From Leptidea sinapis (Eukaryota > Arthropoda > Insecta > Lepidoptera > Pieridae), in NCBI RefSeq assembly GCF_905404315.1, contig NC_066311.1:2976001-3040000 (forward strand): a DNA stretch of 64,000 nucleotides, in the 5' to 3' direction. The position numbers and the translations under genes are program-made. Shown piece by piece: positions 1 through 10,728 of the stretch (its first letter is position 1; every line of letters starts with the position of its first letter). The notes below the pieces were generated by a model, which saw only the letters and a program-made list of their open reading frames with translations, was not told the origin of the DNA and ran no database searches.

Positions 1-341
1 AGTTACAAAGTTAACAACACATCATTATAGAATTAAAATTTTAGCAAGTACACAAGGGATAGTACAATATGACATGTCTTTACAGGTTTAAACAACATTT
101 ACAATAGTGCGAAAAGAATAACAAAGTTGAACAATTAAACATAATAAAATTAAAGAAATGAAGAGTTAAACAAAAATGATGATATTAAATGACTTAAATA
201 CATTTCTACTTTAAAAAAAAGAGATTTCAAAAATTTATAAACTATACAACAGTACAATATATTTATATATACAATAATTTTTTATTTACATATTTTAAAG
301 TTTTATCATTGTAACGGAGTACAATTCCTTTTTATAGTAAA
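1..341. other. AT-rich stretch, nothing recognised
   Basis: Very AT-rich sequence with no open frame, repeat end or RNA-like structure that I can support. Confidence 0.5.
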
Positions 342-694
342 CTAGCTGACCCGACCGTAGATAATAAAAAAAAACTGTTTTATAGGAATTTGCCAATAAT
401 ATTTCTAAACATCAAGAATTATTTCGTGAAACATGCTCCCTGTTGTTATAATGAAATTGTTTCACAGTGGAACAGTCAAACTGTGCGTCACTAAATTCTC
501 TCATAGAATATATGCATACAAAAAAAATATTGAAAATACAAATAATTATGTGTCCAAAATCGAAATAAAAACTATCCTATCTCTCAACTTGGACTTAACT
601 GTACTCCATGAAGTAATCCCCGTTAAAATACGTTCAGTAGTTTAGGAGCCCATCGCGGACAAACAACGTGACACGTAATTTATATATATTAAGA
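342..694 (-). mobile_element. Non-autonomous Helitron-type element
   Basis: Read on the minus strand, the element starts TCTTAATATATATAAA and ends GGGTCAGCTAG. The base before it is A and the base after it is T, which is the Helitron insertion rule A|TC...CTAG|T. It has no terminal inverted repeats and no target-site duplication. The body aligns over most of its length with the forward copy at 14328-14662 (shared blocks GAGAGATAGGATAGTTT and GAAATAATTCTTGATGTT). No Rep/helicase coding is present, so it would depend on an autonomous relative. A short open frame inside it is not a gene. Confidence 0.7.
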
Positions 695-782
695 TGTACA
701 CCGAGATACTTACTCCTTATATTAAAGCTATCTTCCAAAGTAATATAAATATCGTGAATTTACTTCTACTTTATTTTATTGG

Positions 783-860
783 AATATAAGACCAATTTTC
801 CGAATCAATAACGCACAAATTCCAGTTTAATTCGGTTAAGAACCAGTTTTTGTTAGTCAC
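783..860 (+). repeat. 78 bp direct repeat, copy 1
   Basis: About 78 bp matches 7291-7368 with only a few differences (shared CCAATTTTCCGAATCAATAA-type block, and the 3' block GTTTTTGTTAGTCAC). The flanks are unrelated, so this is probably a short piece of a dispersed element. Family not recognised. Confidence 0.7.
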
Positions 861-1404
861 AGCCAGAAATCGCATTTCAATTGAAATGCAAAATCAATAC
901 GCGTTGCGACAGACGGACGTCACTTTCGCGTGGATGCCTTATATAGACAAAGAGTTGCTGATATTTTATTTAAATTTATTCACTCGTTTCTGCTCAGTTA
1001 AAACCAACTACAAAATTACCAAATTAAATAATTATACACTTAACAGACTTAATTTTGTTGTAATTACGAACATAATATGAATTATGAAATGAAATTTATT
1101 TTATTGAGTCGAATACAGTATACTTTATAGATATTAAATTTATTGTAGTGTTATTCATCATTTTTGAAGTAAAACTTTCTTAGGAGTGACTTGGGGGTAA
1201 CTAAGATTAATATTTTTCTGACGGAAGTAACGTTAGTACTTCCGGCGAAATTTTTAACCATTATAATTTAATGGTTTAAAAAATTGTTTTAAATTCAAGT
1301 GTATTTGTTCATTTATAACTACTTTGTAATAAATAATAAATAAAAGTTCTTAGTCTGACGTTTGCGACAATCGTTAAAAAAAAGGTGAGAGCCATATTCG
1401 TTAA
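861..1404. other. Unassigned stretch with an 18 bp palindrome
   Basis: Positions 872-889 form a perfect palindrome, GCATTTCAATTGAAATGC. It is followed by a less AT-rich patch (about 895-960) with a TATATAG and a GACGTCAC, then AT-rich sequence. No coding or known element supported. Confidence 0.4.
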
Positions 1405-1744
1405 TCTTTATATATATAATTCTTGTGTGCGTGTGTATGTCACTGAACTCCTTCTAGACGGCTGGACCGATTTGGATGAAATTTTTTGTGTGTCTTCAGG
1501 TGGATTCGAGAATGGTTTAGATTCACAATTAAACTACCTCCTAAACGGCTAGACCGAATTTGATGATTTTTTTGTGTGTTCCAGTGAATTTGAGATTGGT
1601 TTAGATTCTCAATTCCGTCGATATAATATAATTATCCTGCTCGTGTGTATTTAAGTGGACTCCTCCCAACGGATGGCCCGATTTTTCAAATTTAAGACGT
1701 GTGTCCGAAATTTCCGACAGGACAGCGTCTGTTGGGTCCACTAG
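1405..1744 (+). mobile_element. Non-autonomous Helitron-type element with internal duplication
   Basis: Starts A|TCTTTATATATATAATTC and ends TTGGGTCCACTAG|T, fitting the Helitron end rule. Inside are two diverged copies of a roughly 75 bp unit (about 1453-1532 and 1538-1613). Each holds a block of the form ACGGCT-GACCGA followed by GTTTAGATTC. No coding capacity. Confidence 0.6.
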
Positions 1745-2351
1745 TATTCAATAAGAAAGTTATATTGATATGTGTGATATTAATAATTGAATTATTGTTA
1801 TTCAATTATTTATTGGTATAAATTAAATCTTCTTGTCTTTCAACTTTTTCAGAATATTTCTTATATACTGGATGTCCTAGAATAGGTGGGACAAACGAGG
1901 GCAAACGAAAATAATATAATTTGTCTCTAGGCTTTCAGATAAGCAAACAAAGTATAAATTATAATATGTATCTGTTAATTATTCCTAAAGTTAATTATAA
2001 TAATGTTTTACTTCAATCGCGCGTAAAGATTACACGCACACACTTTTTTTTTTAATATATAGGTTTTTTTATTTATATTTTTCTCTTGTTGGTTTACTCT
2101 TTTTCTGTGATGAGAATACAAAGCAGTGACCCATTTTGACAATTAGCATCATCACCTTTCACAACTCACTGAACCTTAAGCCACAGAGTAAATAGTAAAA
2201 AAATAGCAACAATTTTTTTTCGAATGGAATTCATTGTATCTTATTCATTTAGAAATACCCACATTTGTTGCATTAATGCATTATATATTTTACAATACAG
2301 ACTAAATATTATGTACAGCATGAAACAAACAATTACAGGTTCACATTTACC
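1745..2351. other. AT-rich stretch, nothing recognised
   Basis: No repeat end, RNA structure or convincing open frame seen. Contains short A/T runs only. Confidence 0.4.
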
Positions 2352-2506
2352 GGTGAGAGGCTCCTTTGCACAATATACCGCCTAGATTATGGGTACCACA
2401 ACGGCGTCTATTTCTGCCACACAGTAATGTATAAACATAGGTAGGGCCTATCAATTACCATCAGCTGAACGTCCTGCTCGTCTCGTCCCTTATTTTCATA
2501 AAAAAA
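2352..2506 (+). repeat. Dispersed 300 bp repeat B (internally deleted copy)
   Basis: Keeps the head (GAGGCTCCTTTGCAC, GATTATGGGTACCAC) and the tail (CAGCTGAACGTCCTGCTCGT, CTTATTTTCAT, then an A run), but lacks the middle hairpin section. The tail with terminal As suggests copying through RNA. At least eleven relatives lie in this window. Confidence 0.8.
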
Positions 2507-2511
2507 GGTAT

Positions 2512-2622
2512 TGTAACAAGGAGTTCTTGTCCGCATATAAGAAATCATTGTTCTATGGTTGGCCGTCAAGTAAAAGATAGAATATTCTTTTATAATTTAA
2601 AATATTGACGCGGAAGAGAAGA
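2512..2622 (+). repeat. Truncated 5' LTR
   Basis: Aligns to 5105-5214 with about six differences and one indel, then the similarity stops abruptly at GAGAAGA. The remaining roughly 190 bp of the LTR is absent. Confidence 0.75.
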
Positions 2623-2645
2623 CAACATTTGACTCAGTCTCGTGC

Positions 2646-3613
2646 CAGATTTTGGATATAAATTACGCAGAGAAATTCTATATCGCGAAGCAGATGGATG
2701 GTGAAGATATTTTATTACATTTTTATAGACTGCAACAGTTAGCCACAAAAGCGAAAATTACAGAATAATCAAAATTTATAGTCTAATTTTTAAATGTGTG
2801 GTACCATTTTATAAACATAAACTTGTCACGACGCTTCACGACAGTAAGAATCAACTTAAAAAGTTAGTTCTTCAATTAAAGACCATTTATGATAAAGTTG
2901 AGGTACCCAATAAAATAAATAAATCTTTGGCGCAATCTGCGAGGACGACGAGTTATTTAAGTAAACAGTCTATGCAAGATGTTCGACGGCAGTATAGTAA
3001 CAATATTGCTTCAGTCGAACAGACTACACATAGTAGAGAAATGGTAATAAGGAGTAGTGATAAAAATAGCGATAATGTTTATTGCAATACTAATGATATA
3101 GCTAAAAATAAAATGTGAAGTCCTTATGTAAAGTTTGTAAGCGCTTGTCTTACAGTTCCAGCAGTTATAGATACTTGTGCCAGCATCTCTTGCATGTCTG
3201 CTTCTATATCAGATTTATTAGGTTTAAAAAATATTAAAAATACGATAGGGATGGTAAAATCGGTAGATGATAAAATATTGGGAAGAAAAGGTGTAGTTGA
3301 ATGTAAATTTACTATTGGGACACAATCTTTTTTATATCAATTTGTTATTGTTGAAGGAATGACTAGTGATGTCATTCTAGGCTATGACTTTTTATCGAAG
3401 TATGAGACAATCATAGATATCGCGAGAAATAAAATTAGTATTAAAGGACTTTATAAAGACTTCTATTTTTTAGATAAAATTGAAGAAATAATTGAGAACA
3501 GAAGGGAATGTGACATGAAGGTGAAGAGAAAGAAATCTGTAATATCTAATGAAACTTATCAATGTAGAGTAGGAAAGCAAATGCCAGTTATTTTAAATTG
3601 TGAGAAAGAATGA
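2646..3613 (+). pseudogene. gag-protease remnant of the LTR element
   Basis: Three pieces. (1) 2646-2768 reads a gag-like stretch containing DILLHFYRLQQLATKAK, then a stop. (2) 2798-3118 is a basic, polar 106-residue open frame without a zinc knuckle. (3) 3119-3613, in the same frame and separated only by one TGA at 3116-3118, encodes an aspartyl protease. It has VPAVIDTCAS where the family has D-T-G, about 55 residues of beta-strand-like sequence, and then the conserved DVILGYDFL. The Gly-to-Cys change in the catalytic triad suggests loss of function. The single TGA could be decay or a readthrough codon between gag and protease. No polymerase follows. Confidence 0.65.
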
Positions 3614-5089
3614 ATGTGGAAGTATCTAAGAATGAAGTATCTGCAGTTGGAACTAATCAACATTAAAATAGATTTTATATATATGTAAAGGATAGGATTT
3701 AAATGAGACGTGTATATGGAATGTTTTGTCAGAAGAATGAAATGGTGCATTAAAGTATTTTTAATAGAAAAATAAGAAAAGAAAATTTAGGTCTACAACA
3801 AAACCTCAAAAAAGTTCTACCTCAATAAAGTAAATAATTGTAGAAAATATAGATTTTATTTCCCTAAGGTAAGAAAGAAAGGTGAAGAATATAAATCAGG
3901 GAGATTTAATGTAAGAACGGAATGAATGGTTGAAATAATATAATAATAAAAATATGTATTTCCACGGACAACATCAGAAACGTAGTAAACTTATAACGAA
4001 TTTATTTATTAATATTTCTTTTCTTTTCATATTCGTCGAGAGAAAACAATTTGAAAAAGATGGGAGGCAGTAAGGTGTCGTGCTGTCAGGCAACTCCAGA
4101 AAAGGATAATGCAGTTATGTTTCAAAATATCATATCGCGCTCATATCACCCATTATTCGAATAAGGAAACTTTATTTATTAGGTAGAAGAATAGGATATG
4201 CAAAGGGAGTGAATAGATCTTTGGGGCGCGTATGATTTGTAAAAGGTAAGGATGTTTTATGTTTGTTGCCTTGCGGTTTTCATTTTAGATCACAACTACT
4301 TGGCTCATCTGTGGCTACAGGTAGGGAGTGTGGTTCAGCTCCTGTGTTTTATAATTATTGCTAATATCTACCACTCATAATATAATATTTGTTTGGGTTG
4401 GATACCAATAGGATCATATACATAATATAATGTATTATTATGGTGCCCTTTTTATTATGATGATCGCTTACAACTATAATTAATTAATTCTGATCTCTTA
4501 TGAAACACTGCCCTGGGTTATTCAAAATAATAATATGATCAATCTAATATTAATCCAATTTATAGTTTTGATATACTGATGTAAAATAAATAAAAAATTT
4601 CTTGTATGATTTTAATTTATCTTAGAACCATTAAAAACTATTTTATGAATTTTTAATCTTTATTTACTTTGTCAAATAATTCACATGTCATTTCATTTTC
4701 ATTCAGCCCGATTGAAAAGAGTTTACATATGGTTCTAAGCTTGTTTATTTATTAAAGGAAATTGATTAATATTAATTATAATTTGTAAATAAAATACCTA
4801 CATGCGGATAATTTTTCAATATAGATCGCTCTTTTACTAATTGTATATAATTCACTGATAGTTAGGAAAGTGAGAGTTGTGCCTTGTGATGGGAATTTTT
4901 AATATGGTTTTTAACTCATCAAAGTACGCGGTACTTAGTTTCCACTATCGATAAGTGCTGGGTACGATTCTACTTTTCTTTTTATTTAACAATTGTATTT
5001 TATATCATGCCTGATTTAGGTAGGTTTCAATTGAATGTTTATAAAGAAGCATCTTTAATTTTCATAAAACCCAACATGCTTCTTCTCAT
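3614..5089. other. Non-coding interior of the LTR element
   Basis: AT-rich, with no pol motif (no YxDD, no integrase H-C-C or D-D-E pattern) on either strand. It may be degenerate or unrelated filler carried by a non-autonomous element. Confidence 0.5.
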
Positions 5090-5100
5090 GGGGAGGGGGA
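5090..5100 (+). promoter_or_regulatory. Polypurine tract before 3' LTR
   Basis: GGGGAGGGGGA ends four bases before the LTR start at 5105. This is the expected place for the plus-strand primer of reverse transcription. Confidence 0.7.
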
Positions 5101-5104
5101 TGAT

Positions 5105-5404
5105 GTAACAAGGAGTTCTTATCCGCATAAAAGAACTCATTGTTCTATGGTTGGCCGTCATGTTAAAGATAGAATATTCTTTTATAATTTAAAATATTGA
5201 CGCGGATGAGAAGAGAATCGAATAGTAATTGAACAACGAGACAGATTAGAGAATGAAGTAAAGGAAGAACGGTCGGCCTTCGGCCCATTAAAAAATATAG
5301 TTTAATATGTATTAAGTTATAAAATGAATAGAAATGATGAGAATTGAATACGTTTGTTTAATTGAACAACGGTCCCGCGTGTGAGGGAGGACTCACGCGT
5401 TACA
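5105..5404 (+). repeat. Complete 3' LTR, 300 bp
   Basis: Begins TGTAAC and ends GTTACA (perfect short inverted ends). Near its end is a stem made of CGCGTGTGAG and CTCACGCG around 5376-5399. The second half recurs at 8292-8865. Confidence 0.8.
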
Positions 5405-5737
5405 GTATCTACCACATGCTTCAAAAATTTTCCCATATTAAATATGAGTTTATGAGAAAGTAAAAAACTGTGATTTTGATTTGTCAATGTGTGCGTTTAA
5501 TATTCAAAATACTAAAGATCTTATGCCAAGGCTGACTGTTTAAAACTTGTCAATCTGAATTGGTAACAGTAAGAGATTCACTCTCCTTTTCTTTCTTGCT
5601 GTATCCGTTAGAGATAAGAGATTTCAAACATTGATAGAACAAAGCTGAAGGAGTACCAAGTATAGTGTTGGAACGCGTTATATTGTATAGAGTTTGCGGT
5701 GATTTAGAGTTCTTTTTAGCAAGGTAAGAAAATTTAA
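5405..5737. other. Unassigned stretch
   Basis: AT-rich; short open frames on the minus strand are not supported by motifs or splice signals. Confidence 0.4.
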
Positions 5738-5861
5738 ATAACCATGACTCGGAAACAAACATCTATATTCATCATGTAAATGATTGCACCTACCGGGATT
5801 CGAACCCGTGACCTGTAACGCAGTAGGCAGCGTCACTAACCACGCGGCTATATAGGTCGTC
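5738..5861 (-). repeat. tRNA-derived SINE, 5' part
   Basis: On the minus strand the sequence begins GACGACCTATATAG, with an A-box-like GTGGTTAGTGAC and a perfect B box, GGTTCGAATCC. It is followed by the body TAGGTGCAATCATT and GTTTCCGAGTCATGG shared with the copies at 13276, 19036 and 20415. The 3' half is missing. It cannot be a working tRNA because the acceptor stem does not pair. Confidence 0.8.
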
Positions 5862-6113
5862 AGATTGTTAGCAGTTAGTGCATTTTTTATACAAAATATC
5901 ACTTTTATAAGCCACATTATGTCCAAAAGATAGATTTTTTATCAACAGAATACAATGTTCCAGAATCCAGATACTAATTATAGCAAATAATACCTAATAT
6001 ATATTAATTATGCACAACGCGGATTTGATTATATTAAAATATACCGATTTTCACTACTCTCTGTGACAAGCAGGTTAGAGTAATGAATTTTAATTTCAAA
6101 ATTTGTTAAAAAT

Positions 6114-6565
6114 TAGCCACTCAGACAGCGACAGCACCCTACGCTCTCCTGCAAGCAGAAGACTGAACGATCATCGAGGGCTGAGGACCGAGGGTCCTCG
6201 CCTGTCTCACGCTCAGGGTGCCGCGCCACGCTTCTTCATCGTGACCGTCTACTCCTCACATAGTGTGAAGGTTCTCGTGAAGAGCTTACTATAGAAATGA
6301 TCCTATGAAGTAAGGTCTTAATACATCATCGGTAATTCGAGGTAGTGATGATTTTAGAAAAAACTGTGTCAGCGCGTTTTTTATTATACAACAATCGTAG
6401 CAGCGAACTCTATTGTCAGTTAAAGTAAATACTGTTTGTTTGTGTAAAGCGACATCTACTTACTACCTTGAAAATCGCAAACTATAGATCAATAATAACG
6501 ATCATTGATCAACAAAGCGTTATCTAATGACCTTACGGTATTATTTGGACTCATTTACGATATCT
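6114..6565 (+). repeat. 450 bp repeat, forward copy
   Basis: Starts GCCACTCAGACAGCGACAGC and matches the reverse copy at 9330-9767 across some 370-450 bp, best in the first 280 bp. It contains the stem GAGGACC/GGTCCTC; the other copy keeps both arms but has a different loop. Not coding (frames are broken). Family unknown. Confidence 0.75.
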
Positions 6566-6867
6566 TTTACATTGTTAAAGAGTTTTGCAAGAGATGGCGT
6601 ATTATTAGTACGAGTAATAGACTTCGTATTTATGTCACAGAACAAAACATTTGGTATTGACATTAATACTCATGAATGTCGTAATGGCTAGTTGAGTTAT
6701 CTATATAATAAAATATATTTTTAGTATGAGAATTAATATTTTCGACATATCAAAATTCTTAACGTTATTTAATTGCGTGGATAAAGAAGATAATAACTTC
6801 ATTTCCTAATTCCTATTTGGTCATACGATAACAGTATGTAGGTTGTTTTAATAAGAATGTGTTAAGT
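6566..6867. other. AT-rich stretch, nothing recognised
   Basis: No motif, repeat end or RNA structure that I can support. Confidence 0.4.
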
Positions 6868-7136
6868 TTGGACTTTCAGCTGTTGTTAACTAATTTATCC
6901 TGCCCATTACAATGCAGTGCCGCTGAGGATTCTTGAAAAACACAAAAATTCTGAGCGGCACTACAATTGCACTCGTCACCTTGAGACATGAGATGTTACG
7001 TCTCATTTACCCAGTAATTTCACTAGCTACGGCGCCCTTCAGACCGAAACACAGTAATGCTTACACATTACTGCTTCACGGCAGAAATAGGCACCGTCCA
7101 TTCTGTGCAAAGGAGCCTCCCTCTGGTCGCTCCTGT
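6868..7136 (-). repeat. Dispersed repeat B
   Basis: Minus-strand copy. It contains the conserved hairpin AGTGCCGCT...AGCGGCACT (arms 6916-6924 and 6954-6962), the second hairpin AGTAATG...CATTACT, and the block CAGTAATTTCACTAGCTACG. The head has an internal deletion. Confidence 0.8.
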
Positions 7137-7290
7137 TATTTTCATGTGCTTTTCTTAGCTTAACTTAATAATTGTAGAGTTCCAAGTTTTGACAAGTTTG
7201 AATTTAGTTAAATGATTTTTCATTGTGAGACTTTAACTAGTAAATAATTATGTATTTGAAATGGGATGAGTATCTATTAAATTTTATTGT

Positions 7291-7368
7291 AATAAAAGAT
7301 CAATTTTCCGAATCAATAACGCACAAATTCCAGTTTAATACAGTTAAGAACCAGTTTTTGTTAGTCAC
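7291..7368 (+). repeat. 78 bp direct repeat, copy 2
   Basis: Partner of 783-860 in the same orientation, 6.5 kb away. Confidence 0.7.
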
Positions 7369-7660
7369 AAACAAGTTAAAAGGGTACTGCGTTATAGGGG
7401 CGATTACTGTATATACAAAAGTATGAGGATAAATAACGCAAAAATAAAATTTTTGGTTCCAAATACTACAAGAAAGGTTAATTCAGAGTCTGATGAAAAT
7501 TTTGATTATAATAATTTTAACGATATTATTATATTTTCTCTATAAATATATATTTTAAAAGCGTTAAAAATAACGTAGGTATCATTAAAAAACGTTTTTA
7601 ATCGTTAAAAAATTGTGAAGCTGTATATGAGCCCTTTACAACAAGTAATACGGTAAAACC
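7369..7660. other. AT-rich stretch, nothing recognised
   Basis: No supported feature. Confidence 0.4.
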
Positions 7661-7808
7661 ATGCGTACCTTCAAAAAAAGCGCGTACACCATCCTTAAAG
7701 CCCGGCAATGCTCCAGTGATTCCTCTGGTGTTCCAAGAGAATGTGGGCGGCGGTGATCACTTAACAGGTGACCTGTACGCTCGTTTATTCTACTATTCTA
7801 TAAAAAAA
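7661..7808 (+). mobile_element. 3' tail of LINE A (CR1/Jockey-like)
   Basis: Matches the extreme 3' end of the LINE family seen best at 26308-26948: ATGCGTACCTTCAAAAAAAG, then GGGCGGCGGTGATCACTT and a terminal A run. Heavily 5' truncated, as is usual for target-primed reverse transcription. Confidence 0.8.
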
Positions 7809-8291
7809 GTGGTGTAGCATACCATACATAGTAAACAATAATTTATAAATAAACAAACTTGGTTTTATTGTGTTATGCATATATAAATTTAACTAGTTGT
7901 TAGTTGCTTGGCTGGGCCTAATAATATGGGAAGAAAATCTTATTTCATTATTGAAGGTAAAAAAAATAGGAAGAAACAGAAAAATCTATTACAGCTAGAG
8001 TCGACTATGATCAACATTTCTCAGTAAAATTTTAAAGTAAAATTTATTGATTAGTCATTAGAGTATGTCAAAGGATACTCAATTCGATAGGCCTAGGTAT
8101 CTCAAAAAGATATGTGCCTATATCATTATAGCCTATACCTATGTATATATACCTACATATGAATAAATCAACTATAAATCATACATTATATTGGTTACTC
8201 AATGTTATGCGGTTCACGGTAAAGGTTAAAATATAATTTAAATAAATTGAAATGACATGATTCCATAGAAGAGAATATATTATCATGATGT

Positions 8292-8865
8292 TGTGTAAGA
8301 ACGGTTGGCCTTCGGCCTACTTTAATATGGAATTTAAAATAAAATGTTATAAGATAAATATTAATTAAAAAGTAAATGAATTAAATAGGTTTTTTTATAG
8401 AATTGGAGGACAAACGATCGTACCGATCACCTGGTGTTTAGTGATCAGCGCAGCCCACAATCTCTTGCAACACCATAGGAATCACAGGAGCGTTGCCAGC
8501 CTTAAAGGGAGGTAAACGCGTTTTTTTGAAGGTACCCATGTCGTATCGTCGCGGAAACACCGCACAAGGAAGCTCATTCCACAGCTTTGTAGTACGTGGA
8601 GGAAAACTCCTTGAAAACCGCACTGTGGAGGACACCACACATCCAGATGGTGGGGATCATATCCTAACTTGTGGCGTGTCGTGCGGAGGTGGAATTTGGC
8701 GGCAGGAATCAGGTTAAACAGCTCTTCGGAACACTCCCCGTGATAAATGCGGTACAACACGCACAATGAAGCGACATCTCTACGCAACAGTTGATACAGA
8801 ATAATCATATTGTTATAGTCTACAACGATCCCACGTGTGAGGGAGAGCTCACGCGTTACAGTATT
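8292..8865 (+). repeat. LTR fragment of the 2512-5404 family, interrupted
   Basis: Two parts, about 8292-8390 and 8822-8865, align with the second half of the LTR at 5262-5404 (shared GGCCTTCGGCC, then GTGTGAGGGAG and ACTCACGCGTTACAG-type end). A LINE A tail sits between them. No matching 5' LTR part lies next to it, so it may be a solo LTR with an internal deletion. Confidence 0.65.
8391..8788 (-). mobile_element. LINE A 3' fragment inside LTR fragment
   Basis: On the minus strand this is the last roughly 130 codons of the LINE A reverse-transcriptase protein, with frame errors, plus the 3' tail. Recognisable pieces are FHLRTTRHKLGY, HHLDVW and LWNELPCAVFPRRYDMGTFK. The 3' poly-A (Ts on the plus strand) abuts 8391. 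Confidence 0.8.
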
Positions 8866-9329
8866 AATAATAGAATCATATTATTGCGTTCTAATATTAG
8901 AAACATTTTTTTCCTGGGGAATATTTTGAATGTTGATAAAGTTTTTGTCCAAATAAAGAACTTCTTAAAGGATTAGAATAGTTTTTGTTTCAATCCCCCT
9001 GAAAACGCGATCTGGAAAGGTCTCGAATCGTCGGGTTAACTAAGATAATATTAATAAAAAAGTAAAATATAGTCTTTTACGCAAAACCTAATGTAAAAGC
9101 ACCGTTAATATTAACTCGTTTTAATCCTTTAATAAGAGTTTTATTTAAACTATAAGATTAATAAGACGTACAGGTCGTGTTAGTAACCATCTATATCTAG
9201 ATGTCGCTTGACGCAATAAAAGTCTCAATCATCTTTCATAAAATTATTAAACAAAAGGAAGAGACAAAAATTTGATAAATAAACTGCATCCTAAAAAATA
9301 TCGTAATAAACAAATATTGCGGTTTAAAT
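8866..9329. other. AT-rich stretch, nothing recognised
   Basis: No supported coding, RNA or repeat boundary. Confidence 0.4.
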
Positions 9330-9767
9330 GGTAATAAATGAGTCAGATACAAGATCATTGGAAGAGTCATGTGGCTCTACGAATCAATGATAATGATCTA
9401 AATAGATTATGCCTAACGAAGTCGTCAATAGATGTCGCTTTATACAAACAGTATTTACTTAAACCCACAATAGAGTTCGCTGCTACGATTCATGCATAAT
9501 ATTAAACGCGCTGACACAGTTTTTTCTAATATCATCACCATCTCGAATTTCCGATGTTGCAACAAGACCTTACTTCATAGGATCATTTCTATAGTAAGTT
9601 CTTCCCGAGAACCTTCACACTATTTGAGGAGTAGACGGTCGCGATGATGAAGCGTGGCGCGGCACCCTGAGCGTGAGGCAGGCGAGGACCATCGGTCCTC
9701 AGCCCTCGGTGATCGTTCACTCTTCTGCTTGCAGGAGAGCGTGGGGTGCTGTCGCTGTCTGAGTGGC
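9330..9767 (-). repeat. 450 bp repeat, reverse copy
   Basis: Inverted partner of 6114-6565. The GAGGACC/GGTCCTC arms are conserved while the loop differs. The two copies face each other with 2.8 kb between them and could pair in a transcript or recombine. Confidence 0.75.
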
Positions 9768-10514
9768 TTTTTTTTGACACCCTTTAAAAACAAAAGTAAA
9801 ATTTAATAACTCTAGCATAATTGTCACAGAGACAATCGTGAACCGGTATATTTTACCGGTTCCGGTATACCTGTAACGATTAATTCGTCTCACCCCTATT
9901 ATAATAATTATAACTAATTCTAACAAAAAAAATTAATTAGCCACTGACATAAAATTTTTCAAATGATCTAACCACTTCTACTTACCATACGTAACTATTT
10001 TTATGTACCCGCAGAAGAATCTGAGGTAGAATGTCAATATTTTCATTCAACTATATAATGATACTAATCTTTATAATAATATTATGTAAGTACTTGGATT
10101 AGATTATTTAATACGTTTTTAATTGTTCAACAGCTCTTATGCTAGTTGTATCATCCGTCTCGTATTTTAAAGCTGTATAAAATTCGTACACGATAAAGTC
10201 AATCGTTAAACATCGTAGAATAGGGAAATAAATATTTTATCGGGCGACACACATTCAACAATAAATTTTATTTTGGCCATTTCTCTTTTGATTTTACTCG
10301 CTTTTTATTGAATTTGATAGTATGAACTATGAGGTTAATGACAAGACCCTTTTTTTCAAATTGACTCTCTGCAAGGGTTTTTTTTTTAATTTCTTCTAGG
10401 TTACATAGTTCTATGATTATTTTAATGTTGCCACACTTGTATTACAATCTCGCCGTAACTAAGCTAAAAAGTAGTTTTATTTTAAATTAAACTATGCTCT
10501 AAAGGTACACTCAC
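9768..10514. other. AT-rich stretch, nothing recognised
   Basis: A short ACCGGTATATTTTACCGGT inverted repeat lies near 9841-9860; otherwise nothing is supported. Confidence 0.4.
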
Positions 10515-10646
10515 CTTTACACCTTCTTTGAATGCCAGCAAGGCTCCTGTGATTCCTCTGGTGTTCCAAGAGAATGGGGGCGGCGGTGATCACTTAACAC
10601 CAGGTGATCCGTACGCTCATTTGTCTTCCTTTTCCATAAAAAAACT
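10515..10646 (+). mobile_element. 3' tail of LINE A
   Basis: Short 5'-truncated copy ending with TTCCATAAAAAAA. Contains TGATTCCTCTGGTGTTCCAA and GGCGGCGGTGATCACTTAA as in the other tails. Confidence 0.8.
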
Positions 10647-10728
10647 GCGCTGATCCGTCTCTAGGAATGACGTGACAAATGCAAATGGCCGGCAAAAACC
10701 GACCTGTACTTAGGGCTACCGTCCATAT

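Larger units (their letters stand above)
2512..5404 (+). mobile_element. Non-autonomous or internally deleted Gypsy-like LTR retrotransposon
   Basis: Bounded by TGTAACAAGG at 2512 and GCGTTACA ending at 5404, and flanked by the 4 bp direct repeat GTAT (2508-2511 and 5405-5408). A purine tract at 5090-5100 precedes the 3' LTR. The interior holds gag-like and aspartyl-protease remnants, but no reverse transcriptase, RNase H or integrase motif in any frame that I can find. The 5' LTR is cut short (111 of about 300 bp), so the 5' LTR end, any PBS and the gag start were probably lost in one deletion. Matching LTR parts differ at about 5% of positions, so it is older than the element at 34914-39914. 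The VILGYDFL protease motif and 4 bp TSD point to Gypsy rather than Copia or BEL. Confidence 0.75.

Noticed and set aside
5786..5861. Working tRNA gene on the minus strand
   Set aside because: A and B boxes are present but the acceptor and anticodon stems do not pair properly, and the same sequence continues into a SINE body repeated elsewhere.
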